64,000 nucleotides of DNA, from positions 27,292,649 to 27,356,648 of the forward strand of contig CM055100.1 of NCBI GenBank assembly GCA_029204225.1, in the 5' to 3' direction. The notes under the pieces were generated by a model. It saw nothing but the letters and a program-made list of their open reading frames with translations. It did no database searches and was not told where the DNA came from. The position numbers and the translations under genes were made by a program. How positions within the stretch are numbered: the first letter of the stretch is position 1; every line of letters begins with the position of its first letter. This document shows positions 12,338-23,905 of this stretch, piece after piece. This stretch comes from Diphasiastrum complanatum. Lineage: Eukaryota; Streptophyta; Lycopodiopsida; Lycopodiales; Lycopodiaceae.

Positions 12338-12934
12338 ATTAGGCGGCCAAATGTGCAGGTTTTGCCAGATTTAGAAGAGATTTGTGGGCGAGTTTGCTTT
12401 TGTAGCATTCCAATCAAGTTTCTAGCTAAAAATCTTGTTGATTTATGTGTAGAAATTGGATCTTTGTGATCAAAACATCATTTGTATGCATTTCAATTGA
12501 AGTAGGGCGAATTCCCTCTGTACTTATCAGAATAAGGAGACAAAAATTGTTTTGGAAAGAGGGAGATGCAAGATCCAACAAGATCCTATTAGTTTTCCAT
12601 TCTAGCATATAGTTTTTTGATTCAATTTCTTGCTTCTTCATGTCAAAAACTTCAAAATTGATGTAACCCTCTGATTTTCAGTTTGCTGAATGATTCAAGA
12701 GTGTATTTCAATCTTAGGAGTGAGGGAAAAGCAAGTATATTGAGGTTTGGTCTTGGTTTGATCAAGAAATCATAAAACTAGTGGCTAAAATTAAGGAAAA
12801 AGTGAGGAAAAGAGAGAAAAAGTAAGGTTTTAGGTTCCAAATCTTTGTGATTTCTTCTTGTGTTTCATTTGTTGATTCAAGAGAGTGCTTAGTGCATTGG
12901 AACAGGTCAAAGATCAGAGATCAATCATTGCAAC
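12338..12934 (+). other. Untranslated leader of the copia element
   Basis: This is about 600 bp between the primer site and the gag-pol ATG. It is AT-rich without a long frame and presumably contains packaging signals; nothing specific was recognised. Confidence 0.6.
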
Positions 12935-15900
12935 ATGGCTACAAATGGAGGCTACATGTTGGAAAGCAATGATAGGCTTACCTCCCTCAACTATTCTACT
13001 TGGAAAGTAAGGATGGAGTCTTTGCTTGAGATGAATGAGTTGATGGATATTGTTGTAGGTGTGGAGGAGAGACCTTTGGCACCTCAAGAACAATTGAGGT
13101 ATGACAAGAGGGCAAAGAAAGCCCTTCACATGATCAAGATGAATGTGACAAATGAGCTTATCAAAGAGGTTGGTAAGTGCACATCATCTAGTGAAGCTTG
13201 GGAAGCCTTGAAGAAGGTTTATGAATCCAAGTCTACTTCTAGAGTGTTGACTTTAAGAAGGCAAATCTTTTCTTGTATGCAAAAGAAGAGTGAGAATGGA
13301 CATGCTTTTGTTTTGAGAGTTAAAGCATTGAATGATGAGTTAGCATGCATTAATGATGGCATAAATAATGAGGAGCTTGTTCAAGTGATTCTCAATGGCT
13401 TGTTGGATGATCATGCTAATCTTGTTCAAAGTTATGCTATCCAAAAATGTTTACCAAGTGTTGGAGACTTGCAAGAGGTCTTGTTGGCTGAAGAATTCAG
13501 GTTGCAAGCAAGAGTGGGAGCATCTTCTACATCTCAAGGAGGAGAAGAGGAGGCAATGTTCTCTAAAGGCAAGTTCAAGGGCAAAGGTAAAAGCAATTGG
13601 TCTAAAGGGCAAGACCAAGGTGAGCACTCTACTTTTGGCAAAAAGAAGGATAGATCTAAGCTAAAATGTTTCTATTGTGGAGTCAAAGGGCATTTTGCTA
13701 GTGATTGTTTTAAGAAAAAGAGGGATCAAGGGGAAAAGCAAACCAATCTAACTATTGATGAGGGTGGGGATGAGCTTCTTTCAAATGATGCTTTTGTTAT
13801 GTCATCTTGCTTGTTGGCTAATCATGGAGACATTGATCCTTGGTGGATTGATAGTGGAGCCACTTCTCATATGACATATCATAAAGAGTATTTTTCATCT
13901 TTAATGGCATTTGATGGTGATAGGAAGGTAATCTATACCGCAAATGATGGTGAGTGTGCAATCAAGGGGATTGGCACAATTCCTATTTCACTTTCTACAA
14001 ATAGGAATATAGAATTGAAAGATGTTTTGCTCATTCCATCCATTACCAAGAACTTACTTAGTGTAAGCCAAATGCTTGACAAAGGATTCAAAGTTGAGTT
14101 TGATGGTGATGCTTGCTTGATCAAAAAGGGGTGTAGTATCATTGCAAAAGGGAAAAGGCAAGGGAAATTGTTCAAGCTTGATGCATGTGTTGTTGCTAAC
14201 CAAGTTGGATGCATGGCAAATGAACAAATGTCAATTCAAGAGGTATGGCATAAAAGGATGGGACATCTCAACTACAAGGCCTTGGAGGTAATAGCCAAAA
14301 AGGAGGTAGTAAGGGGACTTCCCAAGTCTCTTACTTGCTTGAATCATGTTTGTGAAGAATGTGCTTTGTCTAAATCACATAGATTGCCATATACTAGATC
14401 TATATCTAGATCTAAGATGCCTTTTTCTCTCTTGCATTCGGATATTCATGGTGTTACTACAATTAGCAATGGAGGTGCTAAGATGTATGTAACTTTCATT
14501 GATGATTTTAGTAGATTTTGTTGGGTTTATCTACTAAAGAGCAAGGATGAGGTGTTTGATGTGTTTGTCAAGTTCAAAGTTGCTATTGAGACTCAATTTA
14601 CAACCAAAATCAAATGCTTGAGGAGCGACAATGGTGGTGAATACATTTCTAACAAATTCAAAGCCTTTTGCGATGAGCATGGGATCAAGAGGGAGTACAC
14701 ATGTCCAAGAACACCACAACAAAATGGAGTGGCCGAGAGGAAGAATAGAACCTTGTGTGAGAGTGCAAAGGCAATGAGATTGAATGCTAATCTTCCTAAA
14801 CCTTTTTGGAGTGATGCTTTGTTGTGTGCAAATTTCCTATGCAATAGATGGCCAAGTGTTGTATTGGAAGGAAAAACCCCTTTTGAAGCTTTGTTTGGTA
14901 CGAAGCCTAATGTCAAGTTTCTAAGAACTTTTGGATGCATTTGCTACTTCAACATTACTCTTGATGATAGAACTAAGGAGGATCCATCTTCAAGAAAGGG
15001 CATTTTTGTTGGTTATAGTGAAGTAAGCAAAGCATATAGGATTTATGTTCCTTCAATCAAGAAAGTGTTCACAAGTAGGGATGTCATTTTTGATGAAAGT
15101 AACATTCCAAAAGTTGTTTCAAGTGATGATGGTGTTGTTGCAACTAATGTGCTTGATGACAATGGAGTTGATGACACATTGGATGTGGATGTTGAAGAAG
15201 CCTCTTCAAGTCAAATTCCAAGGAGAACTCCAAGGCATAAAGTGAAACCCTCAAGGCTCACTTATGATGGCAAAGGTAAGCAAGTGGTGGATGGATCCAA
15301 CTATGCTTTCCTAACTTCTTTTGATGTACCTTCATGTGTAGATGAAGCAAGGCAAAAAGAGGAATGGATCCAAGCAATGGATCTTGAGTTTGAAGCACTT
15401 ATGAAGAACAACACATGGAGATTGGTGGAGCTTCCAAAGGGCAAAAGTGCAATTGGATGCAAATGGATCTTCAAGGTAAAGACAAATCAAGATGGATCTA
15501 TCAACAAGTTGAAGGCAAGGTTGGTGGCTAAAGGTTATGCTCAAGAGCATGGCATTGACTATGAGGAAACCTTTGCACCCGTGGCAAAGATGGTGAGCAT
15601 AAGAGTAATCATTTCCCTTGCAACTCTTTATGGATGGGATCTTTGGCAATTAGACATTTCAAATGCTTTCTTGAATGGTGATCTTGAAGAGGAAGTCTAC
15701 ATGGAGCAACCCGAGAGCTATGTTTCTCATAGCAAGCCTAATCATGTGTGTTTTCTACAAAAAAGTTTGTATGGTCTTAAGCAAGCACCAAGGAGTTGGT
15801 ATGCTAGGCTTAACTCTTTTCTACTTTCTCAAAACTTCACTATGAGTGAGTATGATCATTCACTTTACTTTAGAATTAGTGCTAATGATGTTACAATCCT

Positions 15901-16885
15901 TCTAATTTATGTGGATGACATTATTTTAAGTGGAGGGAACAAGGAAGATATAGAAGATATCAAGAAAGCACTAAAAAAGGAATTTGAAGTGCATGATCTT
16001 GGTCTTTTGAGCTATATCTTAGGAATAGAAGTAATTAGAACTTCTCAAATCACTTTTATTTCACAAGAGAAGTATGCTATTTCTATTCTCAATAGATTTC
16101 ATATGGTAGATGCAAATCCTATTGATACACCTATGGAATCACATGTAAAGCTAACTATAAGAGGTAATGAAAGATCCTTCGAGGACATTACTCTCTATAG
16201 GAAGCTAATAGGTTCTCTTATATATCTAACCATCACAAGACCTGATTTATCTTATTGTGTTGGTAGATTAAGCCAATTCATGCAAGATCCTAGCATAGAA
16301 CATTGGAAACTAGGAAAGAGGATCTTGAGATACATCTCGGGAACAAAAGATTTTGGCATTGTTTATAGAGGCTCATCACCTAACTTATTTGGTTTTTCAG
16401 ATTCAGATTTTGCAGGAGACCTTATGGATAGAAAATCCATAAATGCACATGCTATTTTCATAGGTGATGGAGCTATCTCATGGATGTCGAAGAAACAAGC
16501 AACTATATCACTTTCTTCTAGTGAGGCCGAGTACAAAGCTTTGACATCATGCACAAAGGAGATGGTGTGGATCAAGAGGATGATTATGGAGCTTCATTTG
16601 CTGGATTTTTCAGAGAGTCCAATCATCTTTTGTGACAACCTTTCAGCCCAAAGTCTAGCAAGCAATCCGGTTTTCCATGCAAGGAGCAAACATATCGAGG
16701 TGGCTTACCATTTTGTGAGAGAACAAGTGTTGGCAAAAGAGATCAAGCTTGAACATGTCCCATCAAAGGAATGTGTGGCTGATATCTTTACCAAAGCATT
16801 GGGAAAGGACTTATTTTTCAAGCATAGAACAAGTCTTGGTGTACTTTCTAAATCTATGCTAAAACTAGTTGAAGAGGGAGTGTGA
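12935..16885 (+). CDS. Copia gag-pol polyprotein, 1316 residues, intact
   Basis: One uninterrupted frame encodes all enzymes of the element. Gag (UBN2-like, WKVRMESL) occupies about residues 1-240 and the zinc knuckle CFYCGVKGHFASDC about 245-258. The protease motif is WWIDSGATSH (Asp about 306), followed by the pre-integrase HKRMGHL ... CEECALSK (about 436-490). The integrase has catalytic Asp about 503 (HSDIHG), Asp about 565 (SDNGGEY) and Glu about 601 (NGVAERKN), with D-35-E spacing. RT spans about 808-1050 with YVDD at about 992-995, and RNase H about 1150-1290 (FSDSDFAG, SSSEAEYKAL). The stop codon lies five bases inside the 3' LTR. The ATG is the first after the leader and gives a normal copia Gag start. 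No catalytic residue is visibly lost. Protease would cut the product in virus-like particles in the cytoplasm. The protein is closely related in layout and sequence to the frame at 59948-63559. Confidence 0.97.
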   Translation: MATNGGYMLESNDRLTSLNYSTWKVRMESLLEMNELMDIVVGVEERPLAPQEQLRYDKRAKKALHMIKMNVTNELIKEVGKCTSSSEAWEALKKVYESKSTSRVLTLRRQIFSCMQKKSENGHAFVLRVKALNDELACINDGINNEELVQVILNGLLDDHANLVQSYAIQKCLPSVGDLQEVLLAEEFRLQARVGASSTSQGGEEEAMFSKGKFKGKGKSNWSKGQDQGEHSTFGKKKDRSKLKCFYCGVKGHFASDCFKKKRDQGEKQTNLTIDEGGDELLSNDAFVMSSCLLANHGDIDPWWIDSGATSHMTYHKEYFSSLMAFDGDRKVIYTANDGECAIKGIGTIPISLSTNRNIELKDVLLIPSITKNLLSVSQMLDKGFKVEFDGDACLIKKGCSIIAKGKRQGKLFKLDACVVANQVGCMANEQMSIQEVWHKRMGHLNYKALEVIAKKEVVRGLPKSLTCLNHVCEECALSKSHRLPYTRSISRSKMPFSLLHSDIHGVTTISNGGAKMYVTFIDDFSRFCWVYLLKSKDEVFDVFVKFKVAIETQFTTKIKCLRSDNGGEYISNKFKAFCDEHGIKREYTCPRTPQQNGVAERKNRTLCESAKAMRLNANLPKPFWSDALLCANFLCNRWPSVVLEGKTPFEALFGTKPNVKFLRTFGCICYFNITLDDRTKEDPSSRKGIFVGYSEVSKAYRIYVPSIKKVFTSRDVIFDESNIPKVVSSDDGVVATNVLDDNGVDDTLDVDVEEASSSQIPRRTPRHKVKPSRLTYDGKGKQVVDGSNYAFLTSFDVPSCVDEARQKEEWIQAMDLEFEALMKNNTWRLVELPKGKSAIGCKWIFKVKTNQDGSINKLKARLVAKGYAQEHGIDYEETFAPVAKMVSIRVIISLATLYGWDLWQLDISNAFLNGDLEEEVYMEQPESYVSHSKPNHVCFLQKSLYGLKQAPRSWYARLNSFLLSQNFTMSEYDHSLYFRISANDVTILLIYVDDIILSGGNKEDIEDIKKALKKEFEVHDLGLLSYILGIEVIRTSQITFISQEKYAISILNRFHMVDANPIDTPMESHVKLTIRGNERSFEDITLYRKLIGSLIYLTITRPDLSYCVGRLSQFMQDPSIEHWKLGKRILRYISGTKDFGIVYRGSSPNLFGFSDSDFAGDLMDRKSINAHAIFIGDGAISWMSKKQATISLSSSEAEYKALTSCTKEMVWIKRMIMELHLLDFSESPIIFCDNLSAQSLASNPVFHARSKHIEVAYHFVREQVLAKEIKLEHVPSKECVADIFTKALGKDLFFKHRTSLGVLSKSMLKLVEEGV
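16871..16880 (+). promoter_or_regulatory. Polypurine tract
   Basis: GAAGAGGGAG lies immediately before the TG of the 3' LTR and overlaps the last codons of gag-pol. It is the expected primer for plus-strand synthesis. Confidence 0.85.
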
Positions 16886-17533
16886 AAAATTGTCAACTAG
16901 TAGTATTTTCCTAACTTGAGATTTTGTAGGCCTATGGCCAAATAAAAGTTAGAGATAGGTTCATACATGTATGTAGAGGCCCAAAGTATGTGTACACTAC
17001 TTTTGAGGTCACATTAATTAGAGGAGGTCGAGTGTGGAGCTCTTCTATTGGCTCATAATTTGGTGCATTCCTATTTGACCAAATTTCTAGGTATATGGGT
17101 GAATCCTATTGGACCCCAATTTTAGCCTATCATAAGACAAGTGGCCAAGAGGCACTATGGCTGCTATAAATAGCCATCTCCACGAGTATGTACATATCTC
17201 ATTTTCATTCTATTGAATGAATGTTATGCTCTTTGAAGATCCATCTTCTTCTCTCTCACTTTTTTGTTCATATCTTGCATTCTAGCCACTAGAATTGTGA
17301 TTTCTTTGTTGCTATGGCTTCACACGTGTGAAATGCAGGTTGTAGGCTCTGAAGTACGGACAGGGACAGCAAGTTTCTGTTTGTGGAAGCTTATGATCAG
17401 ATTTTGATGTTTAGTTGATGTTTAGTATGCTTAACATCACAATTTCTATCATTTTTTCAATCTAGATGTGCATAACTTCCATGGCCAAGATCTTTATGAA
17501 ACTTTAGCATCTTTTGGATCTGAGTTTTTCACA
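16881..17533 (+). repeat. 3' LTR of the complete copia element
   Basis: It is 653 bp, matching the 5' LTR base for base as far as I can read, and is followed by the GGAAT duplication. It supplies the last codon and the stop of gag-pol. Confidence 0.97.
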
Positions 17534-17538
17534 GGAAT
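17534..17538. repeat. Target-site duplication GGAAT, right copy
   Basis: This is the partner of 11668-11672; rejoining the flanks at a single GGAAT keeps the reading frame of the disrupted pseudogene. Confidence 0.95.
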
Positions 17539-19358
17539 AAAAAAATAATATCAAGCAACGAGACAGAGCAGCAGAAGCAGATAAGGGAAAAAGAAAAAGA
17601 GACATAGGAGAAGAAATTTTTGATAATGGAGTTGAAAGCCACAATGGACAGACAAGCATAAAAGAATTGAATGAGGTCCAGCAGCAGCTTAAGCAATAGA
17701 TGACCCAGATTGACCAAACTCGAGATGGATCGTCTGGCACAATGATGGTTGATTCCCCTCTAGTGAAGTCCGAGGACATCCAGTTCCAAGCTCCTCAAGC
17801 CTCAGCCATAAGAATGGAAAAATACATAAGGCTGATCCAAGAGAGAGAGGCAGACAAGAGAAACTTTGAGTATGTTGTAGCGAAACATGCAAAAGTCATT
17901 ATTGAGTCTTAGAAACAACTAGAAGAAGTGATGAAGGCCTTGCAGCAGGTTTTGGACAAAGTGAACCAGTTATGGAACATGGCATGCAAGGCCCAAGCAG
18001 GAATCTCTGATCAGAAACCCAGGGACGATGACGAAGACAATGGAGCAAATGATTACGACGGGCACGCCCAGCAGTTAGATGGAAGCTCGGGATCAGACGA
18101 CAAGAGGACTGAGGCTACTTCTGGAACTTTTCCTATTCCCCCACCTAACTACAAAACTCCTTCTTATGGAATACTAAGCCAGAGTTCTCATCAAAACAAA
18201 CAATAGCACGATAAGAGAAAGTGTTGTTAAAAGCAGGTCTCCATAAAAGACATGTTAAAATACAAAAGGATGAAAAGCTTTCAGGAAAAATAGGAAACAT
18301 ATCTAGTAAACCTAGCATAGGAGAAGCCAAGACCCAAAGCTCATCGATTTTTATCAAATCATTCTAAAAAGTCATCTAAGATCCAATACTCAGTTTGGAA
18401 AGATATTATTTTTGCAACACAACCTTCATACCCACTTACCCCGTTCCTCCACCCTCTTCCTCTCAACCACCTTCGGAGACCTCACCAAGGACCTCCTGAG
18501 AATACAAGGCCCGACGGGACGAGTTCCTAACACAACTTAGTTTCCTTGATGCAAAATACAACCTTATTAATCCCGCTCCTACTAAACTTGTCACCCCATG
18601 CCAGTTTCACCATATCACACTCTTCCTGACCTCCCTGAGATTAACACAAAGATTTTCGCCACATCCCGCTGACTTCAATGCGGGCGAAGCCGAGCCCTCA
18701 ACAAGTGAAAGGGCCAGAAAAGGTGATACAGGTGCCAAGGCCTTAGACGAGTACCTGACAAAGCCGCAACAATAATGCAAGGCAACCCCACCAGTCGAGC
18801 CAAGACCCCATATGGCTGATACAAGGGAATCCGAAAGGTTTGACAGGAAACACCCCCGAAATATGAGGGGCGGAAAAGATGACATCGATGAGAGCCAATG
18901 TTCTACGAGGGCCGAGATCATTGCCGCATTGCAACCACAGCCTGAATGGTGAAATAAAATTTTGAAAGACAGTAGGAGGTTGTAGTAATATCTAAGGGCA
19001 CCTGCCTGGAAGAGGGTTGATCCCTTCTATATGTCCATCAAAAGAAGAAACCCATGGCAACCACAAGTCGAAGTTGTCAACTGGCCCCAGTGATCCTAGG
19101 GATTTTTGAAAGCTCATCAATGGATGACCTGAGGTTGCAGTTACTAGATTTTGGCCACAAGTATAAATCCAACGTTGTCTTATGCATGCGAGAGAGTGCC
19201 GAATATTGCAGATTCATGGCCTTTCTCATGAATCAAGAGTGTTTCTGGGATCGAGGCTTAGATCCGATAAGGATCAACCCCAATGTAGCCTTCCAGTTAG
19301 AAGATGACCACCAACTCTATTATAGAGCAGCCTTCATGTCCTCTCGCTATATCACAAT

Positions 19359-19587
19359 CAAGGTTATACCCCGATTCGAACTGATTCTTTCCGGTTCAAA
19401 CCAGCAGGCCAGGTTCGAATCGGAAAACAGTTCAAACCGATTTTTTTTTTTCAAAACGTTTTTTTTGAGTTTTTGGGTTTTTTTTTTTTAATCCGGTTTG
19501 AACCGGAATTCGGTTCGAACCGGATCCGAATGGTTTGAACGGTTCAAACCGTGGTTTGAGGTTTGAACCGCGGTCGATGCAACCTTG
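19359..19587. mobile_element. hAT-like MITE, 229 bp
   Basis: It is flanked by an exact 8-bp duplication ATCACAAT (19351-19358 and 19588-19595). It starts CAAGGTT and ends AACCTTG, a 7-bp terminal inverted repeat of the CA(A/G)GG type known for hAT elements. The interior is rich in self-complementary GGTTCAAACC/GGTTCGAACC blocks and T-runs and codes for nothing. Removing it with one duplication copy restores the frame of the surrounding pseudogene, which confirms the boundaries. An autonomous hAT source is not in the window. Confidence 0.88.
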
Positions 19588-19655
19588 ATCACAATGGTGG
19601 AAGATTGGCAGGAGTTTGGATTTATTGAAAAGATACGAGACTACCTGGGGACCAT

Positions 19656-20440
19656 GTAGGAGCTAGTATGAGTAGGCATTTGTAATCAATGTGGTAGACC
19701 CCTCTTAAATAAATTAGAGTGAGCCACCTTTTGATGGTGACCTCTAGTGGAGGAGCTAATTCTACTTGTAGTTTGTAATTTGTGGAATTGCCACTTAGGC
19801 TCCACATGGACAGCCTCGTGGCTTATTTAAGAGCCCCCCTCTCTTGTGAGGGAGCTTTTTATATGTAATGTCTTTGCTCTTGTGTTGAATAAAGAAGATC
19901 CTCCACAAGTTTTGGCATGCATTGAGCTCCTTGATCATGATGGCTTTCTTGAGTGATTCCCTTATGATCATGCCCTTCCATTCCCTTTGTGTGTGGTATG
20001 GAATTAGATTAATTTTTGCTTTCTTTCATTATGCATTGTGGAGTAGAGTGGATTAGATCTCTTGTTCTATGTTTCTAGAGTAGAATCAAGCCTCAAGTAA
20101 ACTAAATAGGCTGGATTTGTGGTGTAGATCTTGCATAGTTTATAATAGTCCAGTTCTTGATGTTCTTGAGAAGCTCAAGAATCAAGAAATGGTCATTTCT
20201 TGATCCTTGTTCTTTAATGGCTTGTTAGCTAGTTTCTACTTCTTGTTTCTTTTATTTATGTTGATTTGTAGTTTAGCTTGAGAAAATCTTGTTTGTTTTC
20301 CAAGCATTTTACAAGTAGATAGAAGTAGGAATTGAATGGAATTCATCTGCAATGCACACATATCTTAAGATGAATGTTCTAGGCTTGCATGGTTTTTGAT
20401 CTTGTGAGTGCATCTAGAGTGAACATTATCTGAGCAATCC
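19656..20440 (+). other. Possible solo LTR or 3' region, non-coding
   Basis: The stretch starts TGTAGGAGCTAG. It has a TATA-like TTATTTAAG near 19825 followed after about 65 bp by AATAAAG (about 19889), a promoter and poly(A) arrangement typical of LTRs. No matching second copy, clear end or duplication was found. Confidence 0.25.
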
Positions 20441-22182
20441 ACTGACAAACTGGATTAAAAATACTGAAACATAACTGCATCTTCATGCCTGATCTGTCAT
20501 TGTAATAAGAAGATCACAACTGCCTGGTAACGGGCAGAAACACCCTGTACCCAAAGAATAGAAAACAAAACCAAAAAAAATCTCTTCACAGATTCTCAGT
20601 GATAGAATTTGTGAGCAAAAATTTAGCAAAATTGACTTTAGCAAAAAAATAATATTAACTTTTTGCAAAAAATTGAGTTCATTAAGAAAAAAAATGTTGT
20701 GGTATACCGCAAAGGCATTGTCATAAATTTCATGAATATAATATGTGATTGTCTAAGATTGTCACAAATTTCTTGAATAAACTATGTGATTGTCTAAAAT
20801 TGGATGCAAGGTAAACTAGCTATTTTGAATTTCTAGCTGTATTGGAATCATGGCATGATGGACATTATTTACTTTTGTCAACTCAAGGATTGAACTTTGA
20901 TTCAAAGTGTGTGCATGAGTAGAGAAATGACAAAAAAAAAAACATGTGAAATGATTTTGTTAACGCAAATAGATAATCTTTACTTGATTATTGTTGTTAG
21001 TGATGAAGTTGGTGCATCATGCAAGATAAGATCCTAGGATGCATGCAAGAGAAAAAGAGACCTAGATTTTTTTGTTAGTTATTATTCTTCTAAAGCATGA
21101 GGAACAAATTTTTTTGTGCTATTTATGACTTACATATAGAGATGCATCTAAAGCACCAAATTCTTGCAATAAAGTCGTTAACTAAGTAGCAAAGCTTTAT
21201 GTGCATACATAGTCTTAAAATTTATGACATTGCCTTTAATGTTGAGTTTTGTATGGACTCCATTGACCAACTTGAACACACAATATCAACTTTTTGCAAG
21301 ACAATGCAAGAAAAGAGAAGGGCAAATAGGCCTTCAACATGCATTGCACCATGCAAATGCCAAACCAAGGCAGGTGCATAATACATATAGAGGATCATCT
21401 CTTCTATTTTTTCATGCTAGAGGCTAGGTACAAATCAGTGAATTGCGTTCATGACTAATGGGTTGCTTATGACTTGCAAATTACAATACAACAACATCTC
21501 TTGCAAAATTTATATGACACCATGAAAAACGTGCAAGCTTATATGCTCAATTTACAAAATAGAATGCAAATGAATTCATGAAGTCTATATCGATCAAATG
21601 CCACCAAAAAAATGCAGAAAATACAATGGTACATATCAGTCATTGACACTTTGTAAATTAACCATCAAGCTCACTTTAGTGCATGGAATGGTTGATCCAT
21701 TCACTTTTTGCACTTTCATCTCATTTTGAAGAAGCTTTTCTAATGTTTAAATCTATTTTTTTTCATTTTCAATTAAAGCTGCATCTCCTTATTTGTTTTC
21801 TTTTTGAAATGAACAGAAGAGAGCTCATCTTCTCAATAAATGAAATTGAAGTTCTAGAAAAAGTTTTAAACAAAAAGGACACGTTCAGTATTTTAGATGT
21901 TGCTTTGCAAATTTGAAAATGTCATTGCTTGATTTAATTCTATGGATGCAGTTCATCGTTCATATTTCTTTAAAGGCACTATGTTGATTGTACATCACAA
22001 TTCAATTGAGTGAAAATAAAAGAAACGTCAATATGTCTTCAAGTTCTTACTAATTGGTCATTTGGCAATCAAGACTAAATGTTTGTTATGTATATACGTT
22101 TGCAACTCCCTCTTGCTTCTTTTTTTACAAATACCAACTCTTCTTTTCAGTATGTGAACATTGAATTTTGTTATTTCAAAAT
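20441..22182. other. AT-rich intergenic sequence
   Basis: No gene was seen. A 41-bp unit ending in TGTGATTGTCTAA is duplicated in tandem at about 20717-20798. Otherwise the sequence is unremarkable. Confidence 0.5.
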
Positions 22183-22847
22183 TGTTAAATTTCACACGTG
22201 TGGGAATCCCCAAAAGTGTGATTTGATCTCCTAGTATATGGTGATTGCACAAAGATCAAGCATAGATTGAATTCCAAGATCTATCTCACAAATCTAAGGC
22301 AAGAGCACTAAGTTACATGCATATATCATTCATGAAAGTACATTCACAAGTGTGGAGATTTGCGGATGAAAAAACTAAGTACAAAAAAGCCTTGCTCTCA
22401 GGTAGAGAGAGAATCCAAGCATCAATCCTCGGGTAGAGAGAGAAAGCCAAAATAGCTCAAAATGTAGAAGCTCTCATTAACTCCAAAAAACTTACATAGA
22501 ACCGATCTATCACTCATATAAGTAGTAACTTGAGGTAGAGATGAGTGAACATGGTTGGGACCCTTTCTTTTCCTCTTCCTATTTTGATTGGCTTAGTAAC
22601 ATATAGGCCCTCAAATTTCTTTGGACCAATTTCATGGATCTCTTACTTGTGATTGGTTACATGATCTCAATAAAACACATAGGAAGGTGTCACTAGCCCT
22701 CTACCATCACGCCATGTGTCAAGTGCCTAACTTACTCTTGGATTTGGCCTAATCATCATCTAGCATGTGTACTTGCTCGAGTTACCTATAATGCCAAAAT
22801 TGGCCTAATCACCTACTAACATGTGGATTGACATAAAAAAGTCAACA
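22183..22847 (-). repeat. LTR remnant, minus orientation, about 665 bp
   Basis: The forward strand starts TGTTAAATTTCACACGTG and ends GTCAACA, giving a TGTT(A/G)A inverted terminus. On the minus strand it is preceded by the purine-rich AGTTAGGGGGTA, as expected at a polypurine tract/3' LTR junction. It also contains the TTCACACGTGTG palindrome. No coding region follows at higher coordinates and no target duplication was found, so it is a solitary remnant. Confidence 0.45.
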
Positions 22848-23905
22848 TACCCCCTAACTCAACATAGATAACTTTTTACAAATTTTCACAAAAATGCATT
22901 TCTTTAATTGAAAGAAAAGCATTGCAAATTTCACTTTTTGCTTTTCAGTTGCAAACGTTATTTTTTGATGTACATCATTTGTTTTTTATCCAATTCAATT
23001 CATGGTCATCTTGAAAGGGAAACGAATGATTGCTAGGCAAAGAGCATTGAAAAAGAAGAAAAATTTAAGAGTCTTCAATATAATGACATTTGAGATTTTG
23101 TGTATTATGTATGGTTACATATAACAACTAATCTAGGGAAATAAATGGAGTGATGCTCTACTTTTGGAAGCTCGACATTATTCATGAGCATTTGCACAAG
23201 GAAAATGTAGTAGAAATAATGATATATCTTAGTATGCCATAAGCAGTAGCTTTGCATGGCAACATACATATGAAAATGAATCAAGTAAGACATGGTATGT
23301 TTGTATGCTTGTGTCCAAAAACAAATGCAGAAATATGCATATTGTATTCTACTCTCCCGATTATATACAAAAGATATTGCAACTCGAGGCCTTTATCTAC
23401 AAAATATATCATTGGTTGATGTTTCCATTGAAACCAAAAGGCGTTACAAATTGTTTCTAGAAGGTTGGATCACAAAGAGAGAATGTATTTGATAATGCCC
23501 TCACAGACGATTTCGAAATTGAAAATGAGCAATTTCAAAAAAATTGCTTCATAGATTATTGGAAAAAATTTTATGACATAAGCCAACCCAACAGAGCTTT
23601 TATACGATCTACATGAAAAGTGTTGTTGAAATTTTTTAGTGCTCATCTGATTGTGATTTGCGATCACTTTTATAATTAACAACATTTTGCCTAAAAACAT
23701 GACTATTGATCCACAAAAAAACTCATATGTTTTGCTAGAAGATACAATTCCATTAGTCACTAAAGATTGTTAGATTTCTTATGCTCAGCCTTAACAAATC
23801 GTTCAAGTAATGAGCATTCTGAAAACAGCCGAAGGCCGACAACATATTTCGGACCTTCGCATTTTTCCAAAACTTCGTTTTTCCTTTAAAACATTTTCGT
23901 TTCAA
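22848..23905. other. Intergenic, nothing recognised
   Basis: AT-rich sequence with only short chance frames; no motif, repeat or RNA gene was recognised. Confidence 0.5.

Larger units (their letters stand above)
11673..17533 (+). mobile_element. Complete Ty1/copia LTR retrotransposon
   Basis: The element is 5861 bp: 5' LTR 11673-12325, primer site 12326-12337, gag-pol 12935-16885, polypurine tract 16871-16880, 3' LTR 16881-17533, flanked by GGAAT duplications. The two LTRs are both 653 bp and I found no difference when reading them side by side. Domain order (Gag, protease, integrase, RT, RNase H) makes it Ty1/copia. It is inserted in the same orientation as the pseudogene 9958-19655. All parts needed for self-transposition are present, so it is recent and may still be active. 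Confidence 0.97.
17534..19655 (+). pseudogene. Decayed gene of unknown family, 3' part (coiled coil)
   Basis: This is the continuation of the pseudogene 9958-11672 after the copia insertion. A Lys/Glu/Gln-rich frame with stops runs to about 18206 and looks like coiled coil (around 17640-17700 and 17820-17990), followed by an acidic Asp/Gly/Ser-rich linker. The stretch 18210-19050 is badly broken. From ATG 19054 a frame of about 100 residues (LRLQLLDFGHKYKS, AEYCRFMAFLMNQ) is open up to the MITE at 19359. It resumes after it (VEDWQEFGFIEKIRDYLG) with a stop at 19656-19658, so the MITE interrupts what was a continuous frame. Function and family were not recognised. Confidence 0.4.
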
